DNA from: Tepidimonas taiwanensis
Lineage (GTDB): Bacteria > Pseudomonadota > Gammaproteobacteria > Burkholderiales > Burkholderiaceae_C
NCBI RefSeq assembly: GCF_020162115.1
Contig: NZ_CP083911.1
Span: 1,178,001 to 1,242,000 of the forward strand
Reading direction: 5' to 3'
DNA length: 64,000 bases
Of this stretch, positions 24,022-32,277 are shown in pieces; the first letter of the stretch is position 1; every line of letters begins with the position of its first letter. Below the pieces are notes generated by a model. The model had not been told where the DNA came from, ran no database searches, and was given only the letters and a program-made list of their open reading frames with translations. A program made the translations under genes and the position numbers.

Positions 24022-24357
24022 ATGTTCGCATACCTCGTCTTCCTCGCCTGGGGCTATGTGGTCCTGATGATGGCACTGGCCGAGGCGCTCAGCCCCGCGG
24101 GTACGCTGTTGGGCGCCTTCTTCACGCTGCTGCTGTACGGTGTGGGGCCGATGGCGCTGGTGGCGTATCTGCTGGGCACACCACTGCGGCGCAAGGCCCG
24201 GCGGCGCAACGAACAGCAAGCGAACCCAGCCCCCGCCGCGGCAGCGCTGCCGCGCGACTCAGCCGCTGCCGGCACCGGTGACGCGCCAGACGGCGGCCCC
24301 CAGCCGCCCGCTGCTGCCGTGCCGCCGGGCGTCGCGCCGGTGCGAAAAAAACCGTGA
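24022..24357 (+). CDS. Small two-helix membrane protein
   Basis: 111 aa, unknown function. Two hydrophobic helices: MFAYLVFLAWGYVVLMMALA and, after a short turn, GTLLGAFFTLLLYGVGPMAL, then a basic stretch RRKARRRNEQQ that should stay in the cytoplasm and a Pro/Ala-rich tail. The order (helix, turn, helix, positive patch) suggests both termini inside. It is divergent from phaC and its last 99 bases overlap the 3' end of pgeF on the other strand. Conserved small inner-membrane proteins of this shape are common in betaproteobacteria; no role can be given. Confidence 0.65.
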   Translation: MFAYLVFLAWGYVVLMMALAEALSPAGTLLGAFFTLLLYGVGPMALVAYLLGTPLRRKARRRNEQQANPAPAAAALPRDSAAAGTGDAPDGGPQPPAAAVPPGVAPVRKKP

Positions 24358-25089
24358 CGGGTCGCTGGCTGTGCACCATGACGGTGCGCCGTCGTGGCCG
24401 TGCACGGTGCCGAATCCCAATCGCGCCAGCCGCCGACGCGCCAGCGCGGCGAGATCGGCCCACCACCGATCCGGCCGCTGCGCGACGGGCGTGAACGCCC
24501 CCGCAGCACCCGGGTCCGGCGCGACGAAGGCATCGCGCACGTCGGGCCCGACCTCGAAGGCCGACGGACCAATCGCCGCGCCGATCCACACCTGCAGCCG
24601 GCGGCGCTGCGCCGGGTCGTGCGCCGCGGGCCATTGGGCACACAGCGCCTCGAGCACGCCGCCCGCGAGGCCCCGCCAGCCGGCATGCACGGCCGCGACC
24701 GACGCCCCATCCGGCTCGGCGAACAGAATCGGCAGACAATCGGCGACCAGCACCACGCACGCCACCCCGACCGCGTCGGTCCAGCAGGCGTCGGCCTCGA
24801 CGCCGTCAGGCGTGTCGGGATCCAGCCGCACCACGCTGGTGCCGTGAACCTGCCGCAAAAAGACCGGTCGCACGCCCAGCGCCCGCGCGAAGCGGGCGCG
24901 GTTCTCGGCCACCGCTGCGGGGTCGTCCCCCACGTGATCCCCCAGGTTGAGCGACGCCCACGGTCCGGCGGACACCCCGCCGGCGCGCGTGCTCATCCAT
25001 CCGCACGCGCCGCTGCCGAGGTCGGCGGCGAGGCCGGTCAGCCCCGCGCGCGTGGCCCACCGCGGGCCGCCGCCCGTGTCACTCGGCAT
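24259..25089 (-). CDS. pgeF: PgeF/YfiH-family peptidoglycan-editing / purine nucleoside phosphorylase-like protein
   Basis: 276 aa laccase-domain (DUF152) protein. Zn/active-site residues lie in FLRQVHGTSVVRL, VVLVADCLPILFAEP and VAAVHAGWRGLAGGVLEAL, then AIGPSAFEVGPDV and near the C-terminus FFSHRRD. Known members remove mis-incorporated L-Ser from UDP-MurNAc (PgeF) or cleave purine nucleosides; which applies here cannot be told. Start at MPSDTGGG is chosen; it overlaps the maiA stop by 11 bases. The last ~33 residues are antisense to the convergent membrane protein gene. Confidence 0.88.
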   Translation of the reverse strand: MPSDTGGGPRWATRAGLTGLAADLGSGACGWMSTRAGGVSAGPWASLNLGDHVGDDPAAVAENRARFARALGVRPVFLRQVHGTSVVRLDPDTPDGVEADACWTDAVGVACVVLVADCLPILFAEPDGASVAAVHAGWRGLAGGVLEALCAQWPAAHDPAQRRRLQVWIGAAIGPSAFEVGPDVRDAFVAPDPGAAGAFTPVAQRPDRWWADLAALARRRLARLGFGTVHGHDGAPSWCTASDPSRFFSHRRDARRHGSSGRLGAAVWRVTGAGSG

Positions 25090-25753
25090 CGGGGCAACGG
25101 GACGGATGGGCGCGCTGGAACGCGTCGAGCTGCATGCAGCGCTCATAGACCGCCAGCGTCAGCGGAATGCCCTCGTACTGCAGGCCGAAGCGCTGGCCAT
25201 TGACGATCTGCGGCACCAGACAGCAGTCCGCCAGGGTCGGGGTGTCCCCGTACGAGTAGACGGACGGCGGCAGACCGGCGCGCTCGCGCTCGACCGCATA
25301 TTGCTGCAGCCGGCGCTCGTACATGCGCAGCCCTTCCATGACCCAGTGGTTGTACCAGGCGGCGCGCTGCGCCTCGTCCAGGCCCAGCGGCTGGGCCAGG
25401 TATTTCAGCACGCGCAGATTGTTGAGGGGGTGGATTTCGCACGCGACCGTCTGCGCCAGCGCCCGCACGCGCGCGCGCCCGAGCGGGTCGCGCGGCAGCA
25501 GCGGTGGCTCGGGGTGCGTCTCGTCCAGGTACTCGATGATCGCCATCGACTGGCTCAGGCGCGCGTGGTCCGGCTCGCCCTCGAGCGCCAGCAGCGGCAC
25601 CAGCGAATCGGGGCTGATGGCCCGGTAGGCGTCGCCGTGCTGCTCCCCTTTGGCCAGGTGCACCGGGATGTAGTCGTACGGCAGGCCCTTCAGGTTCAGG
25701 GCGATGCGCACCCGAAACGAGGTGCCGGAGCGGAAGTAGTTGTAGAGCTTCAT
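25079..25753 (-). CDS. maiA: Maleylacetoacetate isomerase / zeta-class glutathione transferase
   Basis: 224 aa. N-terminal thioredoxin fold starting MKLYNYFRSGTSFRVRIAL, with the RSxxSxRVRIAL glutathione-binding segment typical of bacterial MaiA, ISPDSLVPLLALEG (cis-Pro) and LSQSMAIIEYLDETHPEPPL. C-terminal helical domain ends with DTPTLADCCLVPQIVNGQRFG. In tyrosine breakdown it turns maleylacetoacetate into fumarylacetoacetate; in other aromatic routes it acts on maleylpyruvate. No partner gene (fahA, hmgA) is adjacent. It reads into pgeF with an 11-base overlap. Confidence 0.92.
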   Translation of the reverse strand: MKLYNYFRSGTSFRVRIALNLKGLPYDYIPVHLAKGEQHGDAYRAISPDSLVPLLALEGEPDHARLSQSMAIIEYLDETHPEPPLLPRDPLGRARVRALAQTVACEIHPLNNLRVLKYLAQPLGLDEAQRAAWYNHWVMEGLRMYERRLQQYAVERERAGLPPSVYSYGDTPTLADCCLVPQIVNGQRFGLQYEGIPLTLAVYERCMQLDAFQRAHPSRCPDAE

Positions 25754-25921
25754 GACGGAAGGCAACGTTTTGGGGGACGTCAGACAGCGACCGAAGATAA
25801 CGGGAGCGTCGGCGGATACCGGGAGCGTCGGCAACGCACGTCCGCCCGCACGGGCCGCCGCGACGCAGCGGGAGGTGACCACCCCGAGTCTATCCGCACA
25901 CCGTGCCGGGCGACGCATCCT

Positions 25922-26040
25922 CCGCACACCCCTTGGAAAACCCCAACGACGGCGGCTGCGGCACGACGTGCCCCCCCCCGGGGGCCGTGCACCCCCGCAC
26001 AACCCCCGCACAACCCCCGGAAAACCCCGACACCGGCGAG
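25922..26040. repeat. Imperfect direct repeat in a C-rich intergenic region
   Basis: The ~410-bp stretch 25754-26165 has no convincing gene. It contains two similar 34-base units, 25922-25955 and 26006-26040, both reading roughly CCGCACAnCCCCnnGGAAAA and then CCCCnAC, with a partial third copy of CCCCCGCACAA between them and a run of nine C followed by G near 25970-25980. This may be a local duplication in decaying sequence. No promoter could be assigned with confidence. Confidence 0.5.
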
Positions 26041-26165
26041 GCAGACGGCCGCGCGTCCCACGCGGAAACTGTCCTACACTCGCTGCCACAGTGCTGCGCG
26101 TTCTACAGCACCACCATCGAATAACCCCGACCTTCGATCCATCGCGTCGTCAGGAGACCGCTCCC

Positions 26166-26285
26166 ATGATCCACCGCCGCACCCTGCTCCAGTCCGGCGC
26201 CGCCGTCGCACTCGGGGTGCCGCCTGATCGGGAAGCACACCAAGGCCTGATCCCGCCCGCGTGCCATCGCCCGCTTCGCCCGTGA
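26166..26285 (+). pseudogene. Orphan Tat signal-peptide leader (gene body lost)
   Basis: A 39-codon frame begins MIHRRTLLQSGAAVALG, which has the twin-arginine and hydrophobic core of a Tat signal peptide like those of periplasmic solute-binding proteins, with an AGGAG ribosome site at normal distance. After the hydrophobic core it turns into PDREAHQGLIPPACHRPLRP and stops, so the mature protein is missing. The stop overlaps a GTG that can start the NUDIX gene (GTGA). Best read as the 5' remnant of a deleted gene; a short translated leader for the NUDIX gene is the alternative. Confidence 0.55.
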
Positions 26286-26857
26286 ACCCCCTGCCCGCCC
26301 CCCCGTGGCGCAGCGCGATCCGCTTCTGCCGCGCCTGTGCCAGCCCGGTGGAATACCGCGTCCCCGATGACGGGGATACGCGGGTGCGGGCGGTGTGTCC
26401 GTCGTGCGGCACGATCCACTACGAAAACCCCCTCAACGTCGTGGGGACCATCCCGACGTGGGGTCCGGACGGCGCGCAGGTGCTGCTTTGCCGCCGCGCC
26501 ATCGAGCCGCGCTGGGGCAAGTGGACGCTGCCCGCGGGCTTCATGGAGCTCGGCGAGACGACCGCGCAGGGGGCGCTGCGCGAGACGCAAGAGGAAGCCG
26601 GCGCCGAGGTCGCGATCGAGGGCCTGTTCACCCTGCTCAACGTCGCCCGCGTCGGTCAGGTGCACATCTACTACCGCGCGCGGCTGCTGCACGACCGCTT
26701 TGCCCCGGGTCACGAGACGCTAGAGGCGCGGCTGTTTCACGAGCACGAGATTCCGTGGGACGAGCTGGCCTTCCGCACGGTGCAGGAGACGCTGCGCCAT
26801 TACTTCGCGGACCGGCGCCGCGGTCGCTTCGAGGTGCACACGGGGGACATCGCCTGA
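26282..26857 (+). CDS. NUDIX hydrolase with N-terminal zinc ribbon
   Basis: About 191 aa. Zinc ribbon FCRACASPV ... VCPSCGTIHYENP (four Cys) followed by a NUDIX domain whose box reads GFMELGETTAQGALRETQEE and continues AGAEV, matching GX5EX7REUXEEXGU. Likely a nucleoside-diphosphate-linked substrate hydrolase; the ribbon resembles that of NudC-type enzymes, but the substrate is unknown. Start is uncertain: GTG 26282 overlaps the leader stop, GTG 26261 is an alternative adding seven residues. It is flanked on both sides by degraded sequence. Confidence 0.85.
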   Translation: MNPLPAPPWRSAIRFCRACASPVEYRVPDDGDTRVRAVCPSCGTIHYENPLNVVGTIPTWGPDGAQVLLCRRAIEPRWGKWTLPAGFMELGETTAQGALRETQEEAGAEVAIEGLFTLLNVARVGQVHIYYRARLLHDRFAPGHETLEARLFHEHEIPWDELAFRTVQETLRHYFADRRRGRFEVHTGDIA

Positions 26858-26882
26858 CGGCGCTCCCGGCGACAGCGCCGCG

Positions 26883-27066
26883 TCAGTCGGTGCGCCGCCA
26901 CTCCCGCGCCAGGCGCTCCAGATCCGGCGCGGGCATCGCGCGCCCGATCAGGTAACCCTGCACCTGCCCGACGCCGATCGCCTCGAGGAAATCGCATTGG
27001 CGCTGCGTCTCCACACCCTCGGCGATGGTCTCGACGCCGAGCGACTGGCTGAGCGCGACCTCAGCC
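26883..27066 (-). pseudogene. C-terminal remnant of an EAL-domain (c-di-GMP phosphodiesterase) gene
   Basis: In the minus strand the stretch reads EVALSQSLGVETIAEGVETQ and then a segment including DFLEAIGVGQVQGYLIGRAM, ending LAREWRRTD and a stop. This is the last ~60 residues of an EAL domain, including the EGVET motif (VIAEGVE) and the GYLIGRPMP-like end. Upstream the frame loses similarity and meets a stop near 27150, and no GGDEF or EAL start is present, so the gene is truncated. The rest of 27067-27300 holds nothing recognisable except a TACAAT box near 27249 that may serve the HPt gene. Confidence 0.75.
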
Positions 27067-27300
27067 CCATCCCGCGCAGCGTCTGCTCCAGCGCCAGCAT
27101 GCGCTGGCGCCGCTTCGCTTGGGTGTCGCCGGCGTGTGAGCCGAGCAGGTCACGCCCCCAGGCGCGCGCCGCTGGCTTCCTGCGCGAAGGTGAGCAGCAC
27201 TTCCGGGTCGCGGCCGTGCAGCGGGCACGGGCACGGGAGCGTGCCTCGTACAATGCCGCTGTGATGACCGATCCGCGCCCCCGGCGGCCTGCCCCTGACC

Positions 27301-27642
27301 ATGACCCCGCTCATCCAACGTGACACCCTCGACGAGCTGCTCGTCGCGCTGGGTGATGATTTCCGGGGCATCGTGCGCCTGTTCGTCGAACAGCTCGACA
27401 CGGAGCGGGCCGGACTCGACGCGGCGTGGGCGGCGCGCGACTGGCCGCGGCTGATGCGTGCCGCGCACTCGCTCAAGGGCAGCAGCGGTAACATGGCGGC
27501 CGTCGCGCTATCGGAAGCGGCCGCCCGGCTGGAGCGGGCGGCGCGCGAACAAAACGCCGTGGCCGCGGAGGCGGCGCTCGCCGACGTCACCCGCCTCGTC
27601 CCCGAGACCGTTCGCGCCCTCGTCGCGGGGCGCTACACCTGA
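27301..27642 (+). CDS. HPt domain phosphotransfer protein
   Basis: 113 aa single-domain histidine phosphotransfer protein, an all-helical bundle. The phospho-accepting histidine is in LMRAAHSLKGSSGNMAAVAL (H59 region). Such proteins pass phosphate between a hybrid kinase and a response regulator. No kinase or receiver gene is adjacent; the neighbours are an EAL remnant and zipA (convergent, 5 bp away). It may be what remains of a larger signalling cluster. A TACAAT box lies about 50 bases upstream. Confidence 0.85.
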   Translation: MTPLIQRDTLDELLVALGDDFRGIVRLFVEQLDTERAGLDAAWAARDWPRLMRAAHSLKGSSGNMAAVALSEAAARLERAAREQNAVAAEAALADVTRLVPETVRALVAGRYT

Positions 27643-27647
27643 ACGGT

Positions 27648-28709
27648 TCAGCCGCTGAACAGCCGACGGGCGTCGGGCGACCCGGCCTCGAAGCCGCGCT
27701 CGCGCAGCGCGTCGTAGAGCACGCCCAGCTCACCGCCGATGCGGTCGAACGCCTCGGCCGCCAGGACCTGGCCGGTGTCGTCGGTCACCCAGCCGTCCAT
27801 CGCGTCGGCGAGCCGGTCGGCGAGCGTGCACAACCGGGAGTACGGCTCTTCATCCTGCGGCACATGTGTGACGTCGAGCGTGAGCCGCACCTCGCGCAGC
27901 ACGGCCAGCGAGGGATCGTCGGCCAGTGCGGCCTGCGTCTCGAACTGCAGCACGAGCAGCGGCGCTCCGCCCGGCCGACTGGCCGGCAGCACCATGCGCC
28001 CCGGCAACGAGCCGGGCACGAAGCCCAGCCGCGCCGCGTGCTGCATGACATACCCCGGGTTCCACGCCGCGCGCCGCGCACGCAGCGTGAAGGTGAGCTG
28101 CGCGTCGTGCGCGGCGGCGAAGGCGTCCAGCGCTCGCGCGCGCTGGACCACCGCCATCATGTCTGGACAGTCGACCGCCGCCTGCAGGTGCTCCGCCCAG
28201 TGCTGCAGGCGCTGGGCGAATTCGGAAAACTCGATCTCGTTGAGCGGCCCGGCGCGGTTGGCAAGCTGCAGGCCGACGCGCAACTGCTGGTAGCGCCGCC
28301 CGGGCGTGAGGGCCTCCCACGCCGCCTCGTCGGCCGCGTCGTCCGGCAGGCCCTCGACGAAGAACGGCTTGCTGCCGATGCGGCGCGTGCCGGGCAGTGC
28401 CTGCAACACCGCCTCGGCTGTCACCGGCCGCTCGAGGACGAGCGGCACGATCACGTCGAGCCGCTCCGACAGCAGCGCCGGTGCAACCGCCGGTCGCGCG
28501 GCGGCTGGCGCAGGCACGTCGAGGTGCGGCTCCTGCCGCTGCGCGTCCCCCGTTCCCGCCTCGCCATCCGCACCATCGGTGTCGGCGGATGCGACGGCCG
28601 CCCGCTGCCGGCGCGGCATCCAGCGGCGCGCCTGCCACCGGTGATAGGCCCACACGCCCACCAGCAGCGCCAGCCCCACCCCGATCAACGCCCATTGCAA
28701 GGTGCTCAT
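27648..28709 (-). CDS. zipA: Cell division protein ZipA-like (FtsZ-binding C-terminal domain)
   Basis: 353 aa. One N-terminal membrane helix (MSTLQWALIGVGLALLVGVW) followed by basic residues, a variable Ala/Pro-rich linker to about residue 80, and a C-terminal globular domain with GSKPFFVEGL, YQQLRVGLQLANRAGPLNEIEF region and LLVLQFETQAALADDPSLAV that corresponds to the FtsZ-binding domain. It would tether FtsZ to the membrane at mid-cell. The start codon overlaps the smc stop (ATGA), the normal smc-zipA order. The usual next gene ligA is absent here. Confidence 0.85.
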   Translation of the reverse strand: MSTLQWALIGVGLALLVGVWAYHRWQARRWMPRRQRAAVASADTDGADGEAGTGDAQRQEPHLDVPAPAAARPAVAPALLSERLDVIVPLVLERPVTAEAVLQALPGTRRIGSKPFFVEGLPDDAADEAAWEALTPGRRYQQLRVGLQLANRAGPLNEIEFSEFAQRLQHWAEHLQAAVDCPDMMAVVQRARALDAFAAAHDAQLTFTLRARRAAWNPGYVMQHAARLGFVPGSLPGRMVLPASRPGGAPLLVLQFETQAALADDPSLAVLREVRLTLDVTHVPQDEEPYSRLCTLADRLADAMDGWVTDDTGQVLAAEAFDRIGGELGVLYDALRERGFEAGSPDARRLFSG

Positions 28710-31700
28710 GGCGCCGCATTCTCCATCATCGACGTGGCCGCCGCGAGGTCGACGGCGACCACGCGCGAAACCCCCTGCTCCTGCATCGTCACGCCGATGA
28801 GCTGTTCGGCCATCGCCATCGCGATGCGGTTGTGGCTGATGAAGAGGAACTGCGTGTCGCGGCTCATGCGCGTGACGAGCTGCGCGTAGCGCTCGGTGTT
28901 GGCGTCGTCGAGCGGCGCGTCCACCTCGTCGAGCAGGCAGAACGGCGCCGGGTTGAGCTGGAAGATCGCAAACACCAGCGCGATCGCAGTGAGCGCCTTC
29001 TCGCCACCCGAGAGCAGGTGGATGGTCTGGTTTTTCTTGCCCGGCGGCTGCGCCATCACCTGCACGCCGGCGTCGAGGATTTCCTCACCGGTCATGATGA
29101 GCCGCGCCTGCCCGCCGCCGAACAGCTCCGGAAACATGCGGCCGAAGTGGCCGTTGACGGTCTCGAAGGTCTGCGCCAGCAGGGCGCGCGTTTCCGCATC
29201 GATCTTGCGGATGGCATCCTCCAGCGTCTGGATGGCCTGTTGCAGGTCCTGCGACTGGCTGTGCAGGAACTGCTGGCGCTCGCGCGCGGCGGTGAGCTCC
29301 TCCAGCGCCGCGAGGTTGACCGCGCCCAGCGCCGTGATCTCGCGCTGCAGGCGGTCGATCTCACCCTGCAGCCCCTGCAGGCGCACGCCATCGGCCTCGA
29401 CCGTGCGGCCCACCTCGTCGGGATCGGCGCCGGCGTCGGCCAGCCACTGGCCATACTGGTCGAGCGCGAGCTGCGCCGCCTGCTCCTTGAGCTGAAACTC
29501 CGTGATGCGAGTGCGCAGCGGCTCCAGCTCGCGCTCGATGCGCAGGCGCTGCTCGTCTGCCGCGCGCAGGCGGGCCGTGAGCTCGTCATAGCGGCTGCGC
29601 GCGGCGGCGAGCGCTTCCTCGCAGCGCTGGCGCTCGGCCAGCGCCACCTGCAGCGCCTCGCGTGCCACGGGGTCGGTGTGTTGCGCGAGCTCCTGCTCCA
29701 GCCGCGCGCGCTCGTCGCGCAGGCGGGCCATCTGCTCGTGCGCCGTCTGCGCCTGGCGCTGCCACTCGGCATGCCGCTGCGCCACGGCGCGCTGCGCGAA
29801 GGCAGCCTCCTGCGCCTCGCGCTCGGCCGCCCGCGCCTGCTCGCGCGCCTGGGCGAGCTCGCGCTCGGCGGCCGCCGCGGCGTCTTCGAGGTGGGCGAGC
29901 TGCTCCTGTGTGTCGGCCAACTGCAGGTCGAGCGCCTCGAAGCGCGCCTCCGCCTCGACGCGCCGCGCTTCGACGTCCTCCAGCGCCGCGTCCACCTCGG
30001 CCAGGTCCTGGTCGAGACGTGCCTGATGGCGGCGCGAGTGCTCGGCCGCCTGCTCGCCCTTGAGCACCTCGACCTCGGCCGCGTGCAGGCGCTGCCGCGC
30101 ATCGGCCACGTCGCGCCGCGCCTGTTGCAACTGCTGCCCGATCGCGTGGCACTGGGCGTCGGCGCGCTGCGCGCGGGCGTGCGCTTCCTCGACCAGCAAG
30201 CCCTGCGCGCGTACGGCGCGCTCGAGCTGCTCGATCTCGTGCGCCCGGGCGAGCAGCCCGGCCTGCGCGTCGTCCGCGGCATAGAACGCGATGTCGTGCG
30301 CCCCGACGCTGTGACCGGCCGGGGTGTAGCAGCGCTGCCCGGGCCCGAGACGTTCGCGCAGGCGCAACGCGGTGTCCAGATCGTCCGCGCCCAGGCAACC
30401 GTGCAGCCAGTCGGACAGCAGCGCGTGCAGCGGCGCGTCGTGAACGCGCAGGCGCTGCACCAGCGGCACGAGGCCTTCCGGCGCGGCCATCGCCGACGGC
30501 ACGCCACCGGCGGGCGGTGCGTAGAACGCCAGTTTCGCGGGCGGCGCGTCGCGCTCCAACGCGCGCAGGGCATCCAGCCGCCCCGCCGGCAATGCTTGCA
30601 GACGCTCACGCAACGCAGCCTCGAGCGCCGCCTCCCACCCCGGCTCGGTGTCCAGCCGGGTCCACAGCGCGGCCAGCCCCTCCAACCCGTGGCGCTGCAG
30701 CCAGGGCCGCAGCCGCTCATCGGTTTGCACCTTTTCCTGCAGCGCGCGCAGGGCCTGCAGCCGTGCCTGGGTTTCGCCCAGCCGCTGCGCCTCGGCCCGC
30801 TCGGCCTGCTGCGCCTCGCGGCGCTCGGCCTCCGCAGCGGGCAGCGTGGCCTCGCCCTCGGCCAGACGCGCCTCGGCGGCGGCGAGCGCCTCCCGCGCCG
30901 CGTCGCGCTCCGCGCGCCAGTGCTGCAGGCGGGATTCGTCCGGCGCGGCCACCGTGTGGCGTTCGGCGCGCAGCCGCTCGCGCCGCTGCTGCAGCTGGCG
31001 CGCCTGCTCGTCCAGTGCGCGCTGCTCGGCGGCCAGCACACCGATCGCGCGCTGCACCTCAGCCACCTGCTGCCGCTGCTGCTGCACGCGCGCCTGCGCC
31101 TGCCGCCAGCCGTCCTCCAGCGACGGCAGCCGCTCGGTCTCCTCGGCGACGCGGGCGGCCAGGATCTCGGCATGCTCCGCCAGTGCCACCGCCTGCTCGT
31201 CCAGCGCCGCCTGTTCCTGCTGCGCCGTGGCGGCCTGCGTTTCCCAATCGGCAAGCTGTTGCACCAGCGCCGCGAGGCGCTGCTCGGCGCGCTGGCGCCC
31301 CTCGACGGCGAAGCGGATCTCGGCCTCCAGCCGCGCGACCTCAGCACCGACCGCGTACCACTGGCCCTGCGCGCGGTTGACTTCCTCGCCTGCGTCGTAG
31401 TGCGCCTGGCGAATCGCCTCCAGATCGGCCTCGGCGCGGCGCAGCTCGGCCATGCGTTCCTGCAGGGCGTTGACGGCCTGCGTGCCGTCGGAGCGCACCT
31501 GTTCGAGCTGCGCGCGGGCCTCCTCGCGCTTGAGCCACCAGAGCTGGTGCTGGCGACGCGTCGCGATCGACTGCAGCTCGTGATAGCGCCGCGCCACGGC
31601 GGCCTGCTGCTCCAGCCGCTCCAGCTGGCCGTTGAGCTCGCGCAGGATGTCCTCGACGCGGGTCAGGTTCTCGCGCGTGTCGGCGAGCCGGTTGGCCGTC

Positions 31701-32236
31701 TCGCGGCGCCGCTCCTTGTATTTGGAGACGCCCGCGGCCTCTTCCAGAAAGAGGCGCAGCTCCTCCGGGCGGCTCTCGATGATGCGGCTGATCGTGCCCT
31801 GCCCGATGATCGCGTAGGCGCGCGGCCCCAGCCCCGTGCCGAGAAAGACGTCCTGCACATCGCGCCGGCGCACCGGCTGCTGGTTGATGTAGTAGCTGCT
31901 CGTGCCGTCGCGTGTCAGCACGCGCTTGACGGAAATCTCGGCGTACTGGTTCCACGGCCCCCCGGCGCGCCGCGCGCTGTTGTCGAACACCAGCTCCACG
32001 CTCGCCCGCTGGGCGGGCTTGCGCGTCGTCGTGCCGTTGAAGATCACGTCCTGCATCGACTCGCCGCGCAGCTCGCTGGCCTTGGACTCGCCCAGCACCC
32101 AACGCACGGCGTCCATGATGTTGGACTTGCCGCAACCGTTGGGGCCGACAACACCCACGCGCTGCCCCGGCAAGTGCAGAACCGTGGGCTCGGCAAACGA
32201 TTTGAATCCAGAAAGTTTGATGGTCTGCAGGCGCAC
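28706..32236 (-). CDS. smc: Chromosome condensation/partition protein SMC
   Basis: 1176 aa, full length. Walker A GPNGCGKSNIMDAVRWVLGE (31-50) in the N-terminal ATPase half; long coiled-coil arms rich in Ala, Gln, Arg and Glu; a hinge around residues 520-640 (YAPPAGGVPSAMAAPEGLVP to RCYTPAGHSVGAHD); C-terminal half with signature LLSGGEKALTAIALVFAIFQ and Walker B FCLLDEVDAPLDDAN. It loads on DNA as a dimer with ScpA/ScpB. First gene of smc-zipA and divergent from dapC with about 40 bp between start codons. Confidence 0.97.
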   Translation of the reverse strand: MRLQTIKLSGFKSFAEPTVLHLPGQRVGVVGPNGCGKSNIMDAVRWVLGESKASELRGESMQDVIFNGTTTRKPAQRASVELVFDNSARRAGGPWNQYAEISVKRVLTRDGTSSYYINQQPVRRRDVQDVFLGTGLGPRAYAIIGQGTISRIIESRPEELRLFLEEAAGVSKYKERRRETANRLADTRENLTRVEDILRELNGQLERLEQQAAVARRYHELQSIATRRQHQLWWLKREEARAQLEQVRSDGTQAVNALQERMAELRRAEADLEAIRQAHYDAGEEVNRAQGQWYAVGAEVARLEAEIRFAVEGRQRAEQRLAALVQQLADWETQAATAQQEQAALDEQAVALAEHAEILAARVAEETERLPSLEDGWRQAQARVQQQRQQVAEVQRAIGVLAAEQRALDEQARQLQQRRERLRAERHTVAAPDESRLQHWRAERDAAREALAAAEARLAEGEATLPAAEAERREAQQAERAEAQRLGETQARLQALRALQEKVQTDERLRPWLQRHGLEGLAALWTRLDTEPGWEAALEAALRERLQALPAGRLDALRALERDAPPAKLAFYAPPAGGVPSAMAAPEGLVPLVQRLRVHDAPLHALLSDWLHGCLGADDLDTALRLRERLGPGQRCYTPAGHSVGAHDIAFYAADDAQAGLLARAHEIEQLERAVRAQGLLVEEAHARAQRADAQCHAIGQQLQQARRDVADARQRLHAAEVEVLKGEQAAEHSRRHQARLDQDLAEVDAALEDVEARRVEAEARFEALDLQLADTQEQLAHLEDAAAAAERELAQAREQARAAEREAQEAAFAQRAVAQRHAEWQRQAQTAHEQMARLRDERARLEQELAQHTDPVAREALQVALAERQRCEEALAAARSRYDELTARLRAADEQRLRIERELEPLRTRITEFQLKEQAAQLALDQYGQWLADAGADPDEVGRTVEADGVRLQGLQGEIDRLQREITALGAVNLAALEELTAARERQQFLHSQSQDLQQAIQTLEDAIRKIDAETRALLAQTFETVNGHFGRMFPELFGGGQARLIMTGEEILDAGVQVMAQPPGKKNQTIHLLSGGEKALTAIALVFAIFQLNPAPFCLLDEVDAPLDDANTERYAQLVTRMSRDTQFLFISHNRIAMAMAEQLIGVTMQEQGVSRVVAVDLAAATSMMENAAP

Positions 32237-32277
32237 GGGGCGCTAGTGTACGTGGGCGCACGCTACCATTGCGGCCC

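Noticed and set aside
25960..26010. C/G-rich runs as a phase-variation tract
   Set aside because: The run of nine C lies in non-coding sequence with no adjacent open gene whose frame or promoter it could switch.
27067..27590. Minus-strand frame ending GRDPEVLLTFAQEASGARLG opposite the HPt gene
   Set aside because: The last part reads like protein, but the rest is antisense to HPt and no start or family could be recognised; possibly part of the decayed EAL gene but too weak to call.
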